Origin: Mariprofundaceae bacterium
GTDB lineage: Bacteria; Pseudomonadota; Zetaproteobacteria; Mariprofundales; Mariprofundaceae
NCBI GenBank assembly: GCA_030950825.1
Contig: JAUZQT010000140.1
Location: 1-18,306 of the forward strand
Direction of reading: 5' to 3'
DNA: 18,306 bases
The position numbers were made by a program, and so were the translations under genes. Of the stretch, positions 16,433 to 18,306 are shown one piece after another; positions within the stretch are counted from its first letter, which is position 1; every line of letters begins with the position of its first letter. The notes beneath the pieces were generated by a model that searched no databases, was not told where the DNA came from, and saw only the letters and a list, made by a program, of their open reading frames with translations.

Positions 16433-17437
16433 TTAACGAACTCCGTGTATCATTTTAAAGCCTTGGCTTTCGATAACAATCGTATGACTTCTTAGGTGCT
16501 TGGCTAAGATTGTTTCGTACGGCAACTTACGGTTGGCGACCATATAAAAGTGTCCACCGCGCTTTAGGCTACGACAACCTTGCGCTACAATCGCCTGACC
16601 CAAATCAATATCCTGCTGTTGCCCTGTATGAAATGGTGGATTACAGATCACATAATCCAATTTTTGGGGTAAACCATCACACTGCGCATCCTGCCAGTAA
16701 AGCTTAACCTTATCTTGCCATGGATGAATGTTTTTCTTAGCACAGTCCAGCGCCATATGATCGGCATCGAGCATCGACCATGCTCTGATCTTCAAATATT
16801 TACGCAATATTCTTTCGGACAAAAAACCGTAACCACAGCACAAATCCATGCCTTCACCCGATAATTCTGGTAAGTGTTGTAGCAATAATTGTGAGCCTAT
16901 ATCAGCGCGATCCCAGCTAAATAGGCCAGGCTGTGAATAGAGTCCGTGTGATTCAATACGGCGCATGTCTGCTGCTTGAACCCATTGATTGGCTAACTTC
17001 TCATCAAAAGCATCATTGCGCTTTGCTGAAAATATTCTGCATTTTGATTTTGATGTGGAACTAGTATGGCCAGTAAGTTTTTTGAGTGCAGCATCATAAG
17101 ATTTCGCACCATGCACATTCGCACAAGCCATCATCATTTTGCCATTTGCATGGAGGGAAAGCATTGCCAAGGCCATGTGCGAGAGCGTTAATTGTTTGTT
17201 TTTTGATGGAAAAACAACAATATCGTCAAACATTCCGTTAAAATCACGTGCAACTGTTAAGCCCTGTCTTTGCAATTGATCAACAACAGGCTTGAATGAT
17301 TGTTGTAAAAAGTAACCATCGGATTTCAAACACAACTCATGCAATAAAGGGCTTTCTTGCGCATTGATGACTGCCAGGCTTCCTTGTAAAGATGATAGCG
17401 CAGTTCGATATAATAGTTCATTTGCAGGCATCAGCAT
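16433..17437 (-). CDS. RsmC/RlmG-like rRNA guanine-N2 methyltransferase
   Basis: SAM-dependent methyltransferase of the RsmC/RlmG type, which methylates the N2 of a guanine in rRNA (G1207 of 16S for RsmC). The C-terminal half has FSWDRADIGSQLLLQHLPE, a SAM site MDLCCGYGFLSERI (Cys where most have Gly) and the catalytic NPPFHTG near residue 265. The N-terminal half is a divergent pseudo-domain, as in RsmC. A GTG at 17497 extends the frame by 20 residues. I prefer the ATG at 17437 because that GTG sits in an 11-bp hairpin and the extra residues look unconserved. The ribosome site is weak. It is followed by rsuA after 1 nt, giving a run of rRNA-modification genes. RsmC versus RlmG cannot be decided here. 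Confidence 0.85.
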   Translation of the reverse strand: MLMPANELLYRTALSSLQGSLAVINAQESPLLHELCLKSDGYFLQQSFKPVVDQLQRQGLTVARDFNGMFDDIVVFPSKNKQLTLSHMALAMLSLHANGKMMMACANVHGAKSYDAALKKLTGHTSSTSKSKCRIFSAKRNDAFDEKLANQWVQAADMRRIESHGLYSQPGLFSWDRADIGSQLLLQHLPELSGEGMDLCCGYGFLSERILRKYLKIRAWSMLDADHMALDCAKKNIHPWQDKVKLYWQDAQCDGLPQKLDYVICNPPFHTGQQQDIDLGQAIVAQGCRSLKRGGHFYMVANRKLPYETILAKHLRSHTIVIESQGFKMIHGVR

Positions 17438-17496
17438 GGACTCATGAGAGTATCTTGGTTTTGAATATGGGGTAAATGAGTAGAGTAGGCATTTCA

Positions 17497-17523
17497 CCCT
17501 GTGATGAGGGCTTCATCACAGGG
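17497..17523. repeat. Perfect 11-bp hairpin between two genes
   Basis: CCCTGTGATGA (17497-17507) pairs perfectly with TCATCACAGGG (17513-17523) around a five-base loop. It lies in the 117-nt gap between the Rho-N-like gene and the RsmC-like methyltransferase (17438-17554). It lacks a T-run on either strand, so it is not a standard terminator. It may be a processing or attenuation structure, or a protein-binding dyad. Confidence 0.6.
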
Positions 17524-17554
17524 GCTAAAAACGTTTTATCTACGTTGCTTGGTT

Positions 17555-17746
17555 TTATTGGCACTCAGCACGATAAAGGCATGGGCTAACCGTACAGTTT
17601 TGAATATTTGCAAAACATGCTTCATTTCCTTCAGCAATCTGAATTCTATGAATTAAAGCCTCTTTTTTTAGTTTCTGAACACCTTTAAGTTGCAGTTTTG
17701 AAGCTTTGATTAATAGCTCTTTTTTAGTAATTTTCTTCTGTGACAT
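17555..17746 (-). CDS. Small Rho-N/SAP-like protein with a cysteine tail
   Basis: A 63-residue protein. Residues 8-39 (KKELLIKASKLQLKGVQKLKKEALIHRI) resemble the Rho N-terminal/SAP-type helical fold that binds nucleic acid. The following EGNEACF and four cysteines (44, 51, 56 and 62) resemble the Cys-containing tail of small Rho-N proteins seen in other proteobacteria; they could bind metal. This is pattern recognition, not a search. AGG lies 8-10 nt before the ATG. It is upstream of the RsmC-like gene on the same strand, with a hairpin between them. It is basic at the N-terminus and has no signal peptide. Its function is unknown. Confidence 0.72.
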   Translation of the reverse strand: MSQKKITKKELLIKASKLQLKGVQKLKKEALIHRIQIAEGNEACFANIQNCTVSPCLYRAECQ

Positions 17747-17960
17747 GATTTTCTACCTATACAATTTTTTCGCACCATAGGCATTAATACTGTGTAATGC
17801 AATCATACTGGTCTATCAATAGAGGTTTCCGTTAAGTATTTATATATTCAATGTTCAAAAACTGACTGCCTGATGCGCATCTGTTTTATACGTGATATGT
17901 TGAGGTGAAGTTGCACGGAGCAACCAAAGAAACCCCATCATAGCACATGACTAAGTTTTT

Positions 17961-18014
17961 CTGAAGGGCGTAGAGGTGAAAGGCTGAAGGAAGTGTTTCT
18001 CTACACCGCTTCAG
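17961..18014. repeat. Imperfect inverted repeat, second family member
   Basis: The left arm CTGAAGGGCGTAGAG (17961-17975) pairs with CTCTACACCGCTTCAG (17999-18014), with one bulge and one mismatch. The arms resemble those at 2747-2813 (GGCGTAGA and TCTACA-CGCT). Spacing between the arms is short and there is no coding content. Confidence 0.5.
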
Positions 18015-18047
18015 CATCACTTTATGTTTTTCACTCTGCCGTTTCTC

Positions 18048-18231
18048 TAACCCGCATTATTCACAAATTTTGCCGCGCCCTCGCTTGCTCCTTTGTTGTT
18101 CGTTAACATTTGTCCGCAACGAATTCTTTGCCAATCGACCGTATACATGGCTACGGCACTCATGGCAAAAAAATCGTTGCAAACAAAGCTTCGGCGCGAT
18201 CATCACGGCGATTCATGAGTAATGCGGGTTA
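18048..18231. mobile_element. 184-bp element with TAACCCGCATTA ends
   Basis: TAACCCGCATTA at 18048-18059 is repeated inverted at 18220-18231, and similarity continues inward (TATTCACAAAT against TACTCATGAAT). An internal hairpin joins GCAACGA..CTTTGCCA (18116-18133) to TGGCAAA..TCGTTGC (18163-18180). No target duplication is visible at its edges, and no protein is encoded. It could be a small non-autonomous element, or the joined ends of a deleted insertion sequence. Related end sequences lie at 15697-15711 and 4350-4364. Confidence 0.55.
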
Positions 18232-18306
18232 AAGAGTATATTTCCAAGCGACCTTCTACTTTATTGTATATATATTAGGCGAAACATGATTATTTATTAT
18301 GCATCA

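Larger units (their letters stand above)
17747..18306. other. Gene-free end of the window with small elements
   Basis: No convincing coding region is seen in these 560 bases. It holds a small GTTGC/GCAAC stem (17910-17924), an imperfect inverted repeat (17961-18014) and an element with inverted ends (18048-18231). The last bases (18286-18306) open an ATG frame after AGG that runs out of the window after seven codons. This may be a gene start, but too little is present to call it. Confidence 0.6.

Noticed and set aside
18286..18306. ATG frame after AGG at the right edge
   Set aside because: Only seven codons are visible. It may be a real gene start but cannot be supported from this window.
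1..18306. CRISPR array, tRNA or rRNA genes, prophage or a new multi-gene defence system
   Set aside because: No regularly spaced direct repeats, no tRNA or rRNA sequence seen, and nearly all coding space is occupied by known housekeeping families.

Overview
The window is ordinary chromosomal DNA of a Gram-negative bacterium, almost certainly Pseudomonadota. Dense housekeeping genes, a Mip-type lipoprotein FKBP, GlnD, RsuA, an RsmC-like enzyme and a three-subunit transhydrogenase support this. Base composition is moderate, with no obvious GC extreme. I cannot fix the class by eye; Zetaproteobacteria or a deep gammaproteobacterium are guesses only.

Layout, left to right. Positions 1-327 have no gene but hold a clean 121-bp MITE-like element (130-250) with 37-bp inverted ends and an exact 8-bp target duplication. 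On the + strand follow guaA (GMP synthase), a lipoprotein FKBP prolyl isomerase with a strong terminator, and ffh (signal recognition particle GTPase). From about 4406 to 17746 almost everything is on the - strand. In order of transcription these genes are: a small Rho-N-like protein, an RsmC-like methyltransferase, rsuA and rlmB (rRNA modification); folB-folK (folate synthesis); pntAa-pntAb-pntB (transhydrogenase); then mutS-glnD-patatin-small membrane protein. One + strand gene, a 48-residue CHCC zinc-finger protein at 14800-14946, sits inside this block. Its stop codon directly abuts the rlmB stop.

The genes form tight local units: folB/folK overlap by 4 nt, mutS/glnD abut, glnD/patatin are 2 nt apart, patatin/membrane protein overlap by 8 nt, pntAa/pntAb are 3 nt apart, and the RsmC-like gene/rsuA are 1 nt apart. 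Three genes (glnD, folK, rsuA) start with GTG.

The least ordinary material is intergenic. There are two distinct small element types and one dispersed hairpin family. The end 17747-18306 is gene-free and holds an imperfect hairpin plus a 184-bp element with ends TAACCCGCATTA. Copies of that end also occur alone across the rsuA stop codon (15697-15711) and after ffh (4350-4364). The second hairpin-family member lies between the FKBP gene and ffh (2740-2820). I saw no CRISPR array, tRNA, rRNA, prophage, or multi-gene defence or biosynthetic system.
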